This document shows positions 50,255-60,318 of a DNA stretch of 64,000 nucleotides, in pieces. Within the stretch, counting starts at the first letter, position 1; each line of letters starts with the position of its first letter. A program made the position numbers and the translations under genes. The stretch covers positions 17,694,620 through 17,758,619 of the forward strand of contig CM039467.1 in NCBI GenBank assembly GCA_022414725.1. Direction: 5' to 3'. The notes beneath the pieces are model-generated. The model saw only the letters and a list, made by a program, of their open reading frames with translations, was not told the origin of the DNA and made no database searches. The DNA is from Microglena sp. YARC. Taxonomy: Eukaryota; Chlorophyta; Chlorophyceae; Chlamydomonadales; Chlamydomonadaceae.

Positions 50255-51457
50255 ATGGTTTACCAACACGGCATCCAAGACGAAATCAACAAACACATCA
50301 TACATAGATTGAATCACGTAGATGCAAAATGGAACTGGAACATACTTAGCGGAAACCCAAACATCACATTTGATATTGTAAATTCATGCCCTGACAAACC
50401 TTGGAACTGGGGTATATTAAGCATGAAACCAAGCAACACATTTGACATTGTTAATTCATACCCTGACAAACCATGGAACTGGTGGGGATTGAGCTATAAC
50501 CCAAATATGACATGGCAAATTGTTGAGGAGAACCCTGACAAGCCTTGGGACTGGAATGGACTGAGCTTTAACAAAAACATGTCATGGAAATTCATAGAGG
50601 ATAACATAGACAAACCATGGAGTTGGGATGAATTAAGCAAGAACTCAATCATCACATGGAAAATCGTAGAGGAGAACCCTGACAAACCATGGAACTGGAG
50701 AGAATTAAGCGGGAACCCAAATATAACATGGAAAATCGTAGAGGAGAATCCCGACAAACCATGGCACTGGAGAGAATTGAGCAGAAACCCAAATATAACA
50801 TGGAAAATCGTAGGGGATAACCCTGGCAAACCATGGAACTGGTGGGAATTGAGCTTTAACCCAAATATGACATGGAAAAACGTTGAGGAGAACCCTGACA
50901 GGCCTTGGGATTGGTACGGATTAAGCACGAACACAAATATCACATGGACAAACGTAGAGGAGAACCTACACAAACCCTGGAGCTGGTACGGATTAAGCAG
51001 GAACCCAATCACCACATGGAAAATCGTAGAGGAGAACCCTGACAAGCCATGGAACTGGAGAGCATTGAGCGAGAACCCAAACATCACATTAGACATTGTA
51101 ACGAACAACCCCGACAGAGAATGGAACTTGTGTGGTTTAATTTTAAACCCTAGCATCGCATTTGACATTATAAATATAGACAAAGACAAACATTGGTACT
51201 GGATACAATTAAGCAGGAACCCAAATATCACATGGCAAATCGTAGAGATGAACCTTGACGAATGCTGGGAGTGGCAGTCGTTAAGTATGCAACCACAAAT
51301 GCTACTATCTTCGACAGATCTTTGCAACATCATAAAAAGACATAGAGCTGCAAAAGCCATCCAAAAGACATGGCGGCATGTTATTGCCAACCCGCATCAT
51401 AGAGCATGCAAGAGACGTCTATTGAGGGAATTCCATGAAATTATACAATGGAACTAA
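50255..51457 (+). CDS. W-repeat protein G, intact
   Basis: A 400-residue protein with the MVYQHGIQDEINKHIIHRLN module, 13 repeats and RAAKAIQKTWRHVIANP. One repeat is divergent (NLCGLILNPSIAFDIINID), and the same divergent repeat occurs at the same place in F and H, so these three share a recent ancestor for their C-terminal halves. Confidence 0.85.
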   Translation: MVYQHGIQDEINKHIIHRLNHVDAKWNWNILSGNPNITFDIVNSCPDKPWNWGILSMKPSNTFDIVNSYPDKPWNWWGLSYNPNMTWQIVEENPDKPWDWNGLSFNKNMSWKFIEDNIDKPWSWDELSKNSIITWKIVEENPDKPWNWRELSGNPNITWKIVEENPDKPWHWRELSRNPNITWKIVGDNPGKPWNWWELSFNPNMTWKNVEENPDRPWDWYGLSTNTNITWTNVEENLHKPWSWYGLSRNPITTWKIVEENPDKPWNWRALSENPNITLDIVTNNPDREWNLCGLILNPSIAFDIINIDKDKHWYWIQLSRNPNITWQIVEMNLDECWEWQSLSMQPQMLLSSTDLCNIIKRHRAAKAIQKTWRHVIANPHHRACKRRLLREFHEIIQWN

Positions 51458-51683
51458 TTATGATGTAATTTTTCTTAACGAATCCTGAAGTAAATTGAGA
51501 TTCAGAATCCTATATGGTTTATCATTTACATGATGTTTTTCTTTAAACCCCTCTTGAATGACAGTGTATTACACAAGAAATCACAACAATGTTTTGGAAA
51601 AATAGATTCTGAAACTCAAATGGTTTTCAAATAAAATAAAAAATGTAATCCATTTTAAGGTTTTTTGTAGAGTTACCAGTGAT

Positions 51684-52880
51684 ATGTCTTCCAAACACGG
51701 CATCCAAGATGACATCAATGAACACATCACATCTAGATTGAATCACACAGATGCAAAATGGGACGGGGTGTGGCTAAGCAAAAATCCCGTTATAACTTTT
51801 GATATTGTTGATTCTAACAAAGACATTGCATGGTTCTGGTATGAATTAAGCCAGAACCCAAATATGACATGGAAAATCGTAGGGGATAACCCTGACAAAC
51901 CTTGGTGTTTTGGGGGACTAAGCAGAAACCCAAGCATTACAAGCACAATCGTGGAGGAGAACCCAGACAAATATTGGTGTTGGTATGGATTAAGCTTTAA
52001 CCCAAATGTTACGTGGAAACTAGTAAAGGATAACCCAGACAAACCTTGGAACTGGTATGTATTAAGCTTTAACTCCAATATCACATGGCAAATTGTTGAG
52101 GAGAACCCGGACAAACCGTGGGACTGGTATACATTAAGCTATCATAAAAACATCACATGGAAAATTATAGAGGAGAACCCTGACAAACCATGGAACTGGT
52201 ATGCATTAAGCAATCATAAAAACATAACATGGAAAATCATAGAGGAGAACCCTGACAAACCATGGGACTGGTATGCATTAAGTTATAACCCAAACATCAC
52301 TTGGCAAACTGTTGAGGAGAACCCTGGCAGGCCTTGGGACTGGAATGGAATAAGCTTTAACAAAAACATATCATGGAAATTCATTGAGGAGAACCCAGAC
52401 AAACCATGGAGATGGGATGAATTAAGCAGGAACCCATGCATCACATGGAAAATCGTAGAGGAGAACCCTTCCAAACCATGGTACTGGAGAGCATTGAGCG
52501 AGAACCCAAACATCACATTAGACATTGTGATGAATAACCCAGACAGAGAATGGAACTTGTGTCGTTTAGTTGTAAACCCTAGCATCGCATTTGACATTGT
52601 AGATATGGACAAAGACAACTGCTGGTACTGGAGAGCATTAAGCAGGAACCCAAACATCACATGGAAAACTATAGAGGAGAACCTTGACGAACCCTGGGAG
52701 TGGATGTCGTTAAGTATGCAACCACAAATGCTACTATCTTCGACAGATCTTTGCAACATCATAAAAAGACATAGAGCTGCAAAAGCCATCCAAAAGACAT
52801 GGCGGCATGTTGTTGCAAACCCGTCTTACACAGTATGAAAGAGACGTCTATTGAGGGAATTCCATGAAATTATACAATGA
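51684..52880 (+). pseudogene. W-repeat protein H, in-frame TGA near the end
   Basis: Begins MSSKHGIQDDINEHITSRLN, has about 13 repeats, and RAAKAIQKTWRHVVANP. The frame reaches a TGA (52836-52838) where the family has the Cys of VCKRRLLREF, then continues in frame with KRRLLREFHEIIQ to a TGA at 52878-52880. Only the last 14 residues would be lost, so the product may still work. Confidence 0.8.
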
Positions 52881-52894
52881 AACTACATGGGATT

Positions 52895-53105
52895 CTGTTG
52901 ATTGAGATTCATAATCCTGTGTAGTTTCTGGTTTGCATGATGTTTTCCTTTAACCCCCTCTGAAATGACACAGTATACACAAGACATCACAACCATGTTT
53001 TGAAAATCCAAAAGTAAATTGAGATTCAGAATCCAATGTAGTTTATCATTTCCATTCTGTTTTTCTTTAAGCCCCCTCTGGAATGACACGGTATACACAA
53101 GAAAT
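52895..53105 (+). repeat. Two copies of the ~117-bp dispersed repeat
   Basis: GATTCATAATCCTGTGTAGT, TTTCCTTTAACCCCCTCTG and a second unit with CAATGTAGTTTATCATTTCC, TTTCTTTAAGCCCCCTCTGG. Each ends with ACACAAGA. Confidence 0.8.
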
Positions 53106-53770
53106 CACTTGCTATGTAGACGCAAACACAAGCAAAATGTTCATACCTCTCTGTAGCCTCATTGGGAGCACAAGTGTGCTCTGCAGGGGTAGTCGAGGGA
53201 GACATCATCACAAACTTCTTGGTAGCCTCTACGGGATCACAAACGTCCATCAGAGGTGTACCTATGTATGGTAGGTGACCACATGGATAAGGAATCAGAA
53301 AGACAGGTGATAGCAAGGGATTTGCCACGCATTCACATGGAATTGAGTAGTAACCTAGTGAGAATCAGTGAATGCGTGCTCGATCTCCAATGCGCAGCTT
53401 CGGACATCGATCGACAAACCAACCTGCGGTCTCCAGGATTGCAGGTTTGGTGTCCATACAGGGTCACAAGATTTTCAGAAGGGAATGCGATATAGCTATA
53501 TTGATGGCTGCGCATGGAAACAAGGCCGATCCCCTCGCATTTTCAGCTATCAAGGACCGATGGCTGCGCATGGAAACAACAGGACCGATTGGCAGTACGG
53601 TTTGCATGGGGGTCCGGACCGGACAGGATCAATTCATACCGGGCGATTCCGCATTTAAAAGGGGGGTCTGTGAGGTCAGGTGCGGACGACTTAAAGGAAA
53701 ATGAGATGATAATGGATTAAAAAATGAAACGGTCTATTTTATCATTGTCCAGAAACACAGAAAAACAAGG
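53106..53770. other. GC-richer spacer without a supported gene
   Basis: Contains two copies of GATGGCTGCGCATGGAAACA near 53503 and 53560 and several overlapping open frames of up to 110 codons, none with a recognisable motif. Composition differs from the viral neighbours, so it may be an inserted or host-derived segment. It ends with GACTTAAAGGAAAATGAGAT near 53690, a variant of the intergenic motif. Confidence 0.35.
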
Positions 53771-54082
53771 ATGGTATCTGTAAATTTCGAAATCCACTCT
53801 ACATTCATCCTGGCGCGCATCAGCACAATCACAATGTATATTGGTGTCGATGATTATACCGGCTCGATGAGGGTCCTAGACGCAACCATAAACGACATTG
53901 CCGAAGTGGGGATTTCAGGAGTCGATTACGTATATGTGGATAAAACTAGGGGCTATTTGGAATCAGCCTTGGTAATGCTGGTGATGCGGTCAGACAAACA
54001 GGCGATCATAGAGCTGGAAAAGGCAAAGGCTGAACTACACATGGCTATTAAGGCAGCTGATAGCTGGGATGGTCGGGTCTGA
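53771..54082 (+). CDS. Small unknown protein
   Basis: A 103-residue intact frame: MVSVNFEIHSTFILARISTI, then MRVLDATINDIAEVGISGVD and a C-terminal helix (IIELEKAKAELHMAIKAAD). It looks like an alpha/beta domain followed by a helix. No family is recognised. Confidence 0.45.
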   Translation: MVSVNFEIHSTFILARISTITMYIGVDDYTGSMRVLDATINDIAEVGISGVDYVYVDKTRGYLESALVMLVMRSDKQAIIELEKAKAELHMAIKAADSWDGRV

Positions 54083-54144
54083 AGAAAACAAGAACGACGA
54101 CACTGAAGACAAAACAACACGAATAAAAAGAAAACAACCTTTTT

Positions 54145-54603
54145 TTATGTGTTACACGTCTGCTTGCAACCCTGCTTGTACATCGGGACAAAATGCTTTT
54201 GCATTATATTTGACAGGCCAAACATATTTGCGTGTATCCAACCACGGCGAAGGTTTCCAGCAACCTTTTCAGGCCTACAGCAGGCATATATCCGACGATC
54301 AGTCTGTTTTTCTAGCTCGTTTATCAATACGTCTGCATACCCGCACTTTCTGTATTTCTCACTTACATAAAGGTGGCCGGCAATAGGGATTCTATACTTG
54401 TGGTCCAGACCTATAGTGCCTATCAGGTCACCGCTGTCAGGGTCTATCATGACCAACAATACATCCTTCTCGGTCCTCATCCACGTCTTCTCCAACAGGT
54501 CCACGGTGTACACGATTGCACCACCCCACTCAGAGTTGAACACATACACGATTTGGTGTTTCATGTCCGCAGACACGTCTTGTAACTTGTAAATAGGTTT
54601 CAT
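54145..54603 (-). CDS. GNAT-type N-acetyltransferase
   Basis: A 152-residue intact protein with the GNAT core: LVMIDPDSGDLIGTIGLD (beta 4), then HLYVSEKYRKCGYADVLI, whose R-K-x-G-Y-A matches the acetyl-CoA-binding Q/R-x-x-G-x-G/A loop, followed by the helix NELEKQ and beta 5 (IYACCR). The family moves acetyl from acetyl-CoA to an amine. The substrate is unknown. The C-terminal part (NMFGLSNIMQKHFVPMYKQG) is usual length. Confidence 0.75.
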   Translation of the reverse strand: MKPIYKLQDVSADMKHQIVYVFNSEWGGAIVYTVDLLEKTWMRTEKDVLLVMIDPDSGDLIGTIGLDHKYRIPIAGHLYVSEKYRKCGYADVLINELEKQTDRRIYACCRPEKVAGNLRRGWIHANMFGLSNIMQKHFVPMYKQGCKQTCNT

Positions 54604-54656
54604 TTTTGATTTTAATTACTTGCAGAAAAATCACATGCAAATCCACGCAATATATA

Positions 54657-55829
54657 TTACATACAAACATTTTTATGAGAGTTTTTGTGTGTGACATCAT
54701 AGTAAACAACATCACCGGTAGGAGACACAGTATGGTCGTTACCGAAACTGTACACCAAAGGCTGTGTGAGGTGAGTAGGGAACCAGCCTTGGCACTTGAC
54801 AGGCTCTCTGTAGTAAGAACCCAAGACCTCTCTGATGCATTCGGTTGCCTCGACCAAATTATAATGGGGTATTTGGGGGAAAATGTGGTGGACAACATGG
54901 GTGCCAATATTGTGGTGTAACTCATTGGACACACCGTAGTCTCTGTCCACAGTCGATAGACTTCCGCGCAGATAACTCCACTCGGACCCTCTATACCAAG
55001 GGATCTGAGGCTCGCCCTTGGCAGAGCCATGGTGGTGCAGGTAAGATACACCGGATAACCAGGCACAAAACACCACATAAGGAGCGAAATACAGGTTCAG
55101 AACAGCACACAGCCCCAGCATTGTCATATAATGATACAACACACACGAGAACATGAACAAACACACATTAGAGGTCAGTACCAGACTCTTATCGGTAGAT
55201 GTGAAAAACTTGCTCCGAGGGTCAAAGTGGGACACAGGGAACCACAAATAAACGGGAAAGGATAACAGGGAAAAAGGGAGCTTGGTTCTGAAAACAGTGC
55301 CGATGGCATTCAACAATCCATCACGACCCTGTGGCAAGGGTTTCCAAGATTCATCCTTCTCAGGGTGGGCATGGAATGTATGGTGGATCCTATGACTAGC
55401 ACGAAAGCCGTGGAAAGGAACCAACAGGAAACTGTGGGCCATCAGACCGACTGCATCATTCACAAAATTATTGTTAGAAAAACTTCTATGACAGCAGTCG
55501 TGACCTACATTAAACAAGGCCCAAAAGAAGGACCCCTGGACCAACCAGTACATAGGCCAGAGGTACCAACGATCAAAATACAGAGCTACAGATGCCAGTG
55601 TATAAATAATAGCGCCGTCGCGTAACAAGTAACTCAAAGACTTTAGTGTGTCCTTCACCCAGAGACGCGGGGGGACAGCTGCTTTCAATTCAGACATCGT
55701 GAAGCGCGGTTTGGTGTTACACAACTCATAGTTACCAGCATCTTTTAGTGGCAACCCTCGTTTGACACAGATCAATAACCTGCTTCGCTTCAAAGATAAT
55801 ATACTTGGGCGCAACTGATATGTCATCAT
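54657..55829 (-). CDS. Membrane fatty acid desaturase, delta-12/omega-3 type
   Basis: An intact 390-residue protein with the three iron-binding histidine boxes: GHDCCH (109-114), HRIHH (146-150) and HVVHH (311-315), in the spacing of plant and algal FAD2/FAD3-type enzymes, plus four or so membrane helices. The start region has KPRFTMSELKAAVPPRLWVK, also typical of that group. It introduces a double bond in membrane-lipid acyl chains at the endoplasmic reticulum or plastid. Viral lipid genes of this sort suggest an alga-infecting ancestor or acquisition from an algal host. The C-terminus is slightly extended (SFGNDHTVSPTGDVVYYDVT). Confidence 0.9.
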   Translation of the reverse strand: MMTYQLRPSILSLKRSRLLICVKRGLPLKDAGNYELCNTKPRFTMSELKAAVPPRLWVKDTLKSLSYLLRDGAIIYTLASVALYFDRWYLWPMYWLVQGSFFWALFNVGHDCCHRSFSNNNFVNDAVGLMAHSFLLVPFHGFRASHRIHHTFHAHPEKDESWKPLPQGRDGLLNAIGTVFRTKLPFSLLSFPVYLWFPVSHFDPRSKFFTSTDKSLVLTSNVCLFMFSCVLYHYMTMLGLCAVLNLYFAPYVVFCAWLSGVSYLHHHGSAKGEPQIPWYRGSEWSYLRGSLSTVDRDYGVSNELHHNIGTHVVHHIFPQIPHYNLVEATECIREVLGSYYREPVKCQGWFPTHLTQPLVYSFGNDHTVSPTGDVVYYDVTHKNSHKNVCM

Positions 55830-55883
55830 GATCCTTTTATACTTTCAACTCAAACCTTTAAATAAAACAGATTTAGGGGGCTT

Positions 55884-55935
55884 AAAGAGCAAGAGCAAGA
55901 GCAAGAGCAAGAGCAAGAGCAAGAGCAAGAGCAAC
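55884..55935. repeat. Hexanucleotide repeat (AGCAAG)n
   Basis: About eight uninterrupted copies of GAGCAA just after a GGGGGCTTAAAG motif between the desaturase and W-repeat gene I. A Lys-Ser repeat frame across it is not a gene. Confidence 0.85.
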
Positions 55936-56009
55936 ACAACCCATGTAAAAAATAGATTGAAAAAAGGTGTAAACACTAAAGACACCTATAATACAAAAGA
56001 CCACACATC

Positions 56010-56990
56010 ATGACTCTGGGTATACAAGGCGAAATCAACAAGCACGTTATGCAACGCATCAAGGGTGTAAAGGATATTCCGCATATACAATTGGATTGGA
56101 GAGGGCTGAGCAAAAACCCGCGAGTTACATGGGACATGGTGCAAAACCACCCGGATGAGCCTTGGGATTTTAGCTGGCTAAGCGAAAACCCGGGGATTAC
56201 ATGGGAAATCGTCCAGGACAACCCGGATGAGGAGTGGGATTTGTTTTGGTTGATCAGAAATCCAGACATAAGCTGGAAAATTGTAAAGGATTACCCAGAA
56301 GCACTGTGGGACTGGTTCGAAGTTAGCAAAAGCAAGAGTGTTACATGGGATATCATACAGCAACACCCGGATAAACCGTGGAAGTGGTTGGGGGTCAGTG
56401 CTAATCCAAATATCACGTGGGAAATAGTAGTGACAAGCCGAGACAAGCCATAGGACTGGGAATTCCTGGCCGCTAATCCTAATATCACGTGGGAAATTGT
56501 CAGACAAAACATAGACATGCCGTGGAGCTACTATTATCTGAGTTCAAACACCGGATTAACGTGGGAGGTCGTAAGGGATAATCTAGACAAACCTTGGGAC
56601 TGGTACCAATTGAGCAGGAACCCGTGCATCACGTGGGAGATTGTCATCAGTAATCCTAATATACGTTGGGATATACATGGGCTGAGCGAAAACATAAACG
56701 TGACATGGGGCATAGTCGTCGATAATCCAGACATGAATTGGAATATATGCAGAATAGGCGCAAATCCGAACATTGCATGGAACATTGTACAAAACAACCT
56801 AGACCAACCATGGAATTGGAATATTATCAGCGCCAACCCAAGCGTCTTGTTATCAACAGAAGAGCTAGTCAACATCATACAGAGATGTAGAGCGGCAAAA
56901 ATAATACAGAAAATGTGGAGACACGTCATTTCTAACCCAAACTACAAAGCATGCAAAAACAGGCTAATGAGGGAATTCAACTCTTTTTAA
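56010..56990 (+). pseudogene. W-repeat protein I, one in-frame TAG
   Basis: A divergent family member: MTLGIQGEINKHVMQRIKGV, about six repeats, then SRDKP followed by TAG (56451-56453) exactly where the repeat needs Trp, and in the same frame DWEFLAANPNITWEIVRQ with about six more repeats, a CRAAKIIQKMWRHVISNP module and CKNRLMREFNSF. TGG to TAG is a single transition. Its 3' end overlaps the end of the converging gene at 56987 by four bases. Confidence 0.85.
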
Positions 56991-57700
56991 AACACGTTTT
57001 CTACTTGTCGATCGGGTATATTAAATATCTTTTTGAACTCGACTTCCACAACCTCTTTCATTTGTGTGTGTATATGTTGATACCAACTTTCAAGACTAGG
57101 TTTTATATGGATGTACTGCGATAATACAGTTTGAAGTTGTTTCATTGCATTTGGAACCAAAACGTTGAATTGTTTTTTCTTGTAATCTATTAGCTTTGTT
57201 GTGTCTTTCATGGCGATCATCCCATCTACCAAGTTTTGCAAGTATATTACCAGTTTATCGTCGGTGTACTCTTTGTAAATCCCAATTTGATTCTCTTCAT
57301 TAATACTTGAATAATGATCGTCATTAGCATCTTTAAACACACGAAGAACGCGAACAGCTTCCAGACTATTTTCCATATCAGATTTCATGTATTTGTCATC
57401 ATAATATGTCAGTCCGAATTTATTCAATATGTTATTTAGTGCGTCATAAGACTCGAAAATCGCTTTCAAAACTGTGTGTAATTCAATCATAGTAATCACT
57501 ACAGGAGTAGACAAGTATTTTATCAAATTGTCTACATCACGGATACGGTCGTGTAGTTTATTCTTTTCCAAATCTTTTTTGTATGTTGTCAGGTTTTTTA
57601 TGGATGAAGCAGTCCACCTTTGGAAATCCCTGACAATGTTTACATGCGGAAGCTTTGCTTTAGAAGTTTCTATGACATGTTGATCACAATTGCAATACAA
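56987..57700 (-). CDS. Helical protein, paralogue of 61096-61815
   Basis: 237 residues, intact, nearly all helical. It shares with the 61096 gene the pattern STPVVITMIELHTVLKAIFE (YTPVLITIVELHQVLTRIFE), AVRVLRVFKDANDDHY, NAMKQLQTVLSQYIHIKPSL and SWYQHIHTQM. No family is recognised. Both copies sit next to a W-repeat gene's end (I and J), suggesting that the block was duplicated as a pair. Confidence 0.55.
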   Translation of the reverse strand: MYCNCDQHVIETSKAKLPHVNIVRDFQRWTASSIKNLTTYKKDLEKNKLHDRIRDVDNLIKYLSTPVVITMIELHTVLKAIFESYDALNNILNKFGLTYYDDKYMKSDMENSLEAVRVLRVFKDANDDHYSSINEENQIGIYKEYTDDKLVIYLQNLVDGMIAMKDTTKLIDYKKKQFNVLVPNAMKQLQTVLSQYIHIKPSLESWYQHIHTQMKEVVEVEFKKIFNIPDRQVENVF

Positions 57701-57759
57701 CTGTCTAGAAATCCTCCTCGCATTGTATCATATATCGACAAAAGAAGTCCACGATCACT

Positions 57760-57985
57760 TTTGTATTTTTCAAAACATTGTTGTGTTTTATTGTGTAATA
57801 CCATACCATTCCAGAGGGGTTAAAGGAAAATATATTACAAAACAGAAACTACATGGGAATCTGAATCTCAATTTACTTTTGTATTTTTCAAAACATTGTT
57901 GTGATTTCTTGTGTATACTGTGTCATTCCATAGGGGGTTAAAGGAAATATAATGCAACTTCGAAACTACACAGGATTCTGATTTT
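57760..57985 (-). repeat. Two inverted copies of the ~117-bp dispersed repeat
   Basis: CAAAACATTGTTGTGTTTTA, CCATTCCAGAGGGGTTAAAG, GGAATCTGAATCTCAATTTA and a second unit ending CACAGGATTCTG. Opposite orientation to the copies at 3044 and 48590. Confidence 0.8.
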
Positions 57986-58025
57986 TATAAATAAATTTCT
58001 TATTACAATTATATTATATAAGTAA

Positions 58026-58699
58026 ATGGGCGATACGAGTAATAATATCATTAATCCGATAACTGGAAAACGTATCAAATTAACTGGTGAAACTGCAAAG
58101 AAAGTATACAAATTATACGTGAACAAGCAAGTTACATTCAAGTCCAAAGAAGATTTGAGAAAACTATTAAAAACATTCGAAAAACCTGTAGCAACGGAAA
58201 TCGACAAGAAAAAAGACAAAGAAAAAGCGTCCATAAAAGTCAAATCATCTATTTTAGAACCAAAAATTGACTATCTAGTTGTCAATTCAGTATTTACATA
58301 TAGAATCGATAAAGGACACCGCGATACACTACGGTTAGTGTCATTAGACTCACTAGAGTTGATACACACGTACAATACAAAAAATAAATTCAAACACTTT
58401 TGTCCAAAAAAGTATTTGGCAAGCAACTACATGATGCTATGATGAAGTGCTATGACAAAATGCCACCAGATCAGCAACGGTATAGAGTCGATGATTATGC
58501 TCTCATTAGTGTAGACCATGATGATCAAGAATTATCTTCGTTTAATGCGTTGGATTATGTGTTTGAAGCGTGGGGGGGTGAAAGTGATGAACCATATTGT
58601 GGATTTTTTAGTTTCGGAAGTGCACATACTTACACCATTATGAATATTTCAGGTAATAAAAATGTACTTGTGGTTATTGTGGATTGTGAGTCGGGATGA
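58026..58699 (+). pseudogene. Unknown protein with NPITGKRIKL motif, one frameshift
   Basis: The first frame begins MGDTSNNIINPITGKRIKLT and continues to FKHFCPKKYLASNY before stopping at 58442. The second frame (from about 58400) reads SKKVFGKQLHDAMMKCYDKM and continues for about 90 residues (SSFNALDYVFEAWGGE). The two overlap with a one-base shift near 58410. NP-x-TGR/K-x-I is the same short motif as in 2-cysteine adaptor proteins, but the cysteines are missing. Function unknown. The end overlaps the next gene's end by 26 bases. Confidence 0.55.
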
Positions 58700-59531
58700 T
58701 CATGTCCCGCTCATCTACACAGTTCCTTAAGTAGCGTTTGGGGTGACAAGATGTCCTAATCAACTCCTCAAACAACGGAGAGTTTGCACCGACCCGGTCA
58801 GCTACACGTCTGGCAGATTCCGCTTGCTGAGTCTTGGCTTTCCAACGCATCATAGCGGATGAGCATAGATTCCAATGTTTGGCGTCGACTGGCAAACCAA
58901 CTGCAAGGCGGGCGGCCGTCCATGCACTGCGTTCATACACATGCGCGGGAATCTTCGGATCGACACCGGCATCGTGGTTGATCCAAACGTACTTGGCATC
59001 GTCCTTGTCTGGTTTTTTAACCCATCTTGTGCCGTCGTTGGTCCATGTGTGTCTGGTCTTGATGTCGACTGGTTTCTTTACCCATTTGGAGTTTACAGTG
59101 ATCCAAGTGTAATTCACATCGTCGTTGACTCGGACCGCCTTCTTAAACCATTTGGATACAAAGGGCTTGCTGACCGAATCAAAAACTTCATTATAGAGGG
59201 CAATGCTTCGCCCAATATCTGCCCAATCCTCATCCGGGACCGCGCTGATCAAAACACCCACACTCTCTGCATATTCGCCAGGTATATCCTCGTATGCACA
59301 CACATAGTTATAAAGAGCCTGTCCGGCCTCCTCTGTCCCGGCAGGAGCATCAATAAAGCGCAAGAGGTCTTTGATCTTGTGATCCTTCACCACCGGCGGT
59401 ATCCGCTCGCCTCCATCCATACGCGAAAGGGTACCCATGACATTCAAGAAACTTGGGAGACCAAGAGCCTCAACAGTGTCAATACCACCGGTCTCAACAC
59501 TAACCCTGAACTGCTCCTCGTCGAATGGCAT
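58674..59531 (-). CDS. Unknown protein, paralogue of 60319-61035
   Basis: About 285 residues from MPFDEEQFRVSVETGGIDTV. The middle has three short W repeats (YTWITVNSKWVKKP, HTWTNDGTRWVKKP, YVWINHDAGVDPK). The C-terminus ends CHPKRYLRNCVDERD, shared with the paralogue. The frame is intact and the GC content is higher than in AT-rich neighbours. An upstream in-frame start at 59567 is possible but not supported by the paralogue. No family is recognised. Confidence 0.6.
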   Translation of the reverse strand: MPFDEEQFRVSVETGGIDTVEALGLPSFLNVMGTLSRMDGGERIPPVVKDHKIKDLLRFIDAPAGTEEAGQALYNYVCAYEDIPGEYAESVGVLISAVPDEDWADIGRSIALYNEVFDSVSKPFVSKWFKKAVRVNDDVNYTWITVNSKWVKKPVDIKTRHTWTNDGTRWVKKPDKDDAKYVWINHDAGVDPKIPAHVYERSAWTAARLAVGLPVDAKHWNLCSSAMMRWKAKTQQAESARRVADRVGANSPLFEELIRTSCHPKRYLRNCVDERDMIIPTHNPQ

Positions 59532-59629
59532 TGTGTGTGTGAGTTGATGGACAATAAATGAATGCATACATGTTTTTAACCACCTTTTTCATTTTTTTAT
59601 ATACGGTTTTCACACGAGATTTGTGAACA

Positions 59630-60245
59630 TTGTTTGTGATGTCTTGTGTAATTACATACCATGCCAGAGGGGTTAAAGGAAAACATCATGCAAATGAGAA
59701 ACCACACAGGATTATGAATCTCAATTTACTTTTTATAATTTCAAAACATTGTTGTGATGTCTTTGTGTATACTGTGTCATTCCAGAGGGGTTAAAGGAAA
59801 ACATCATGCAAACTATAAACCACACAGGATTCTGAATCTCATTTTACTTTTTATATTTTCAAAACATTGTTGTGATTTATTGTGTAATTCCATACCATTC
59901 CAGAGGGGTTAAAGGAAAACATAATGGAAAACAGAAACTACACAGGATTCTGAATCTCAATTTACTTTTGGATTTTTCAAAACATTGTTGTTTTTATTGT
60001 GTAATTCCATACCATTCCAGTGGGGGCTTAAAGGAAAACATCATGCAAACCAGAAACTACACAGGATTCTGAATCTCAATTTACTTTTTATATTTTCAAA
60101 ACATTGTTGTGATTTATTGTGTAATTCCATACCATTCCAGAGGGGTTAAAGGAAAACATAATGGAAAACAGAAACTACACAGGATTCTGAATCTCAATTT
60201 ACTTTTGGATTTTTCAAAACATTGTTGCTTTTATTGTGTAATTGA
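59630..60245 (-). repeat. Five inverted tandem copies of the ~117-bp dispersed repeat
   Basis: CCAGAGGGGTTAAAGG-type words occur near 59662, 59784, 59900, 60018 (variant CCAGTGGGGGCTTAAAGG) and 60140, spacing about 117-122. Each unit has AAACTACACAGGATTCTGAA and TTTTCAAAACATTGTTG. The array fills the spacer between the two paralogous genes. No gene. Confidence 0.9.
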
Positions 60246-60318
60246 GCGGCTAAAAAGCTCGTATAAAAAAGAAGTATCGACAATACCTCGTTTTTTTGTT
60301 TTTGACACATGTAATCAG

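Noticed and set aside
46266..52789. Minus-strand open frames opposite the W-repeat genes
   Set aside because: They are mirror frames of the regular repeat (SGFSSTIFHVI-like) and have no independent support.
53256..53704. Overlapping plus-strand open frames in the GC-richer spacer
   Set aside because: Three frames are open at once, none has a motif, and direct repeats underlie them.
55828..56013. A Lys-Ser repeat protein
   Set aside because: It is the translation of a hexanucleotide microsatellite between two real genes.
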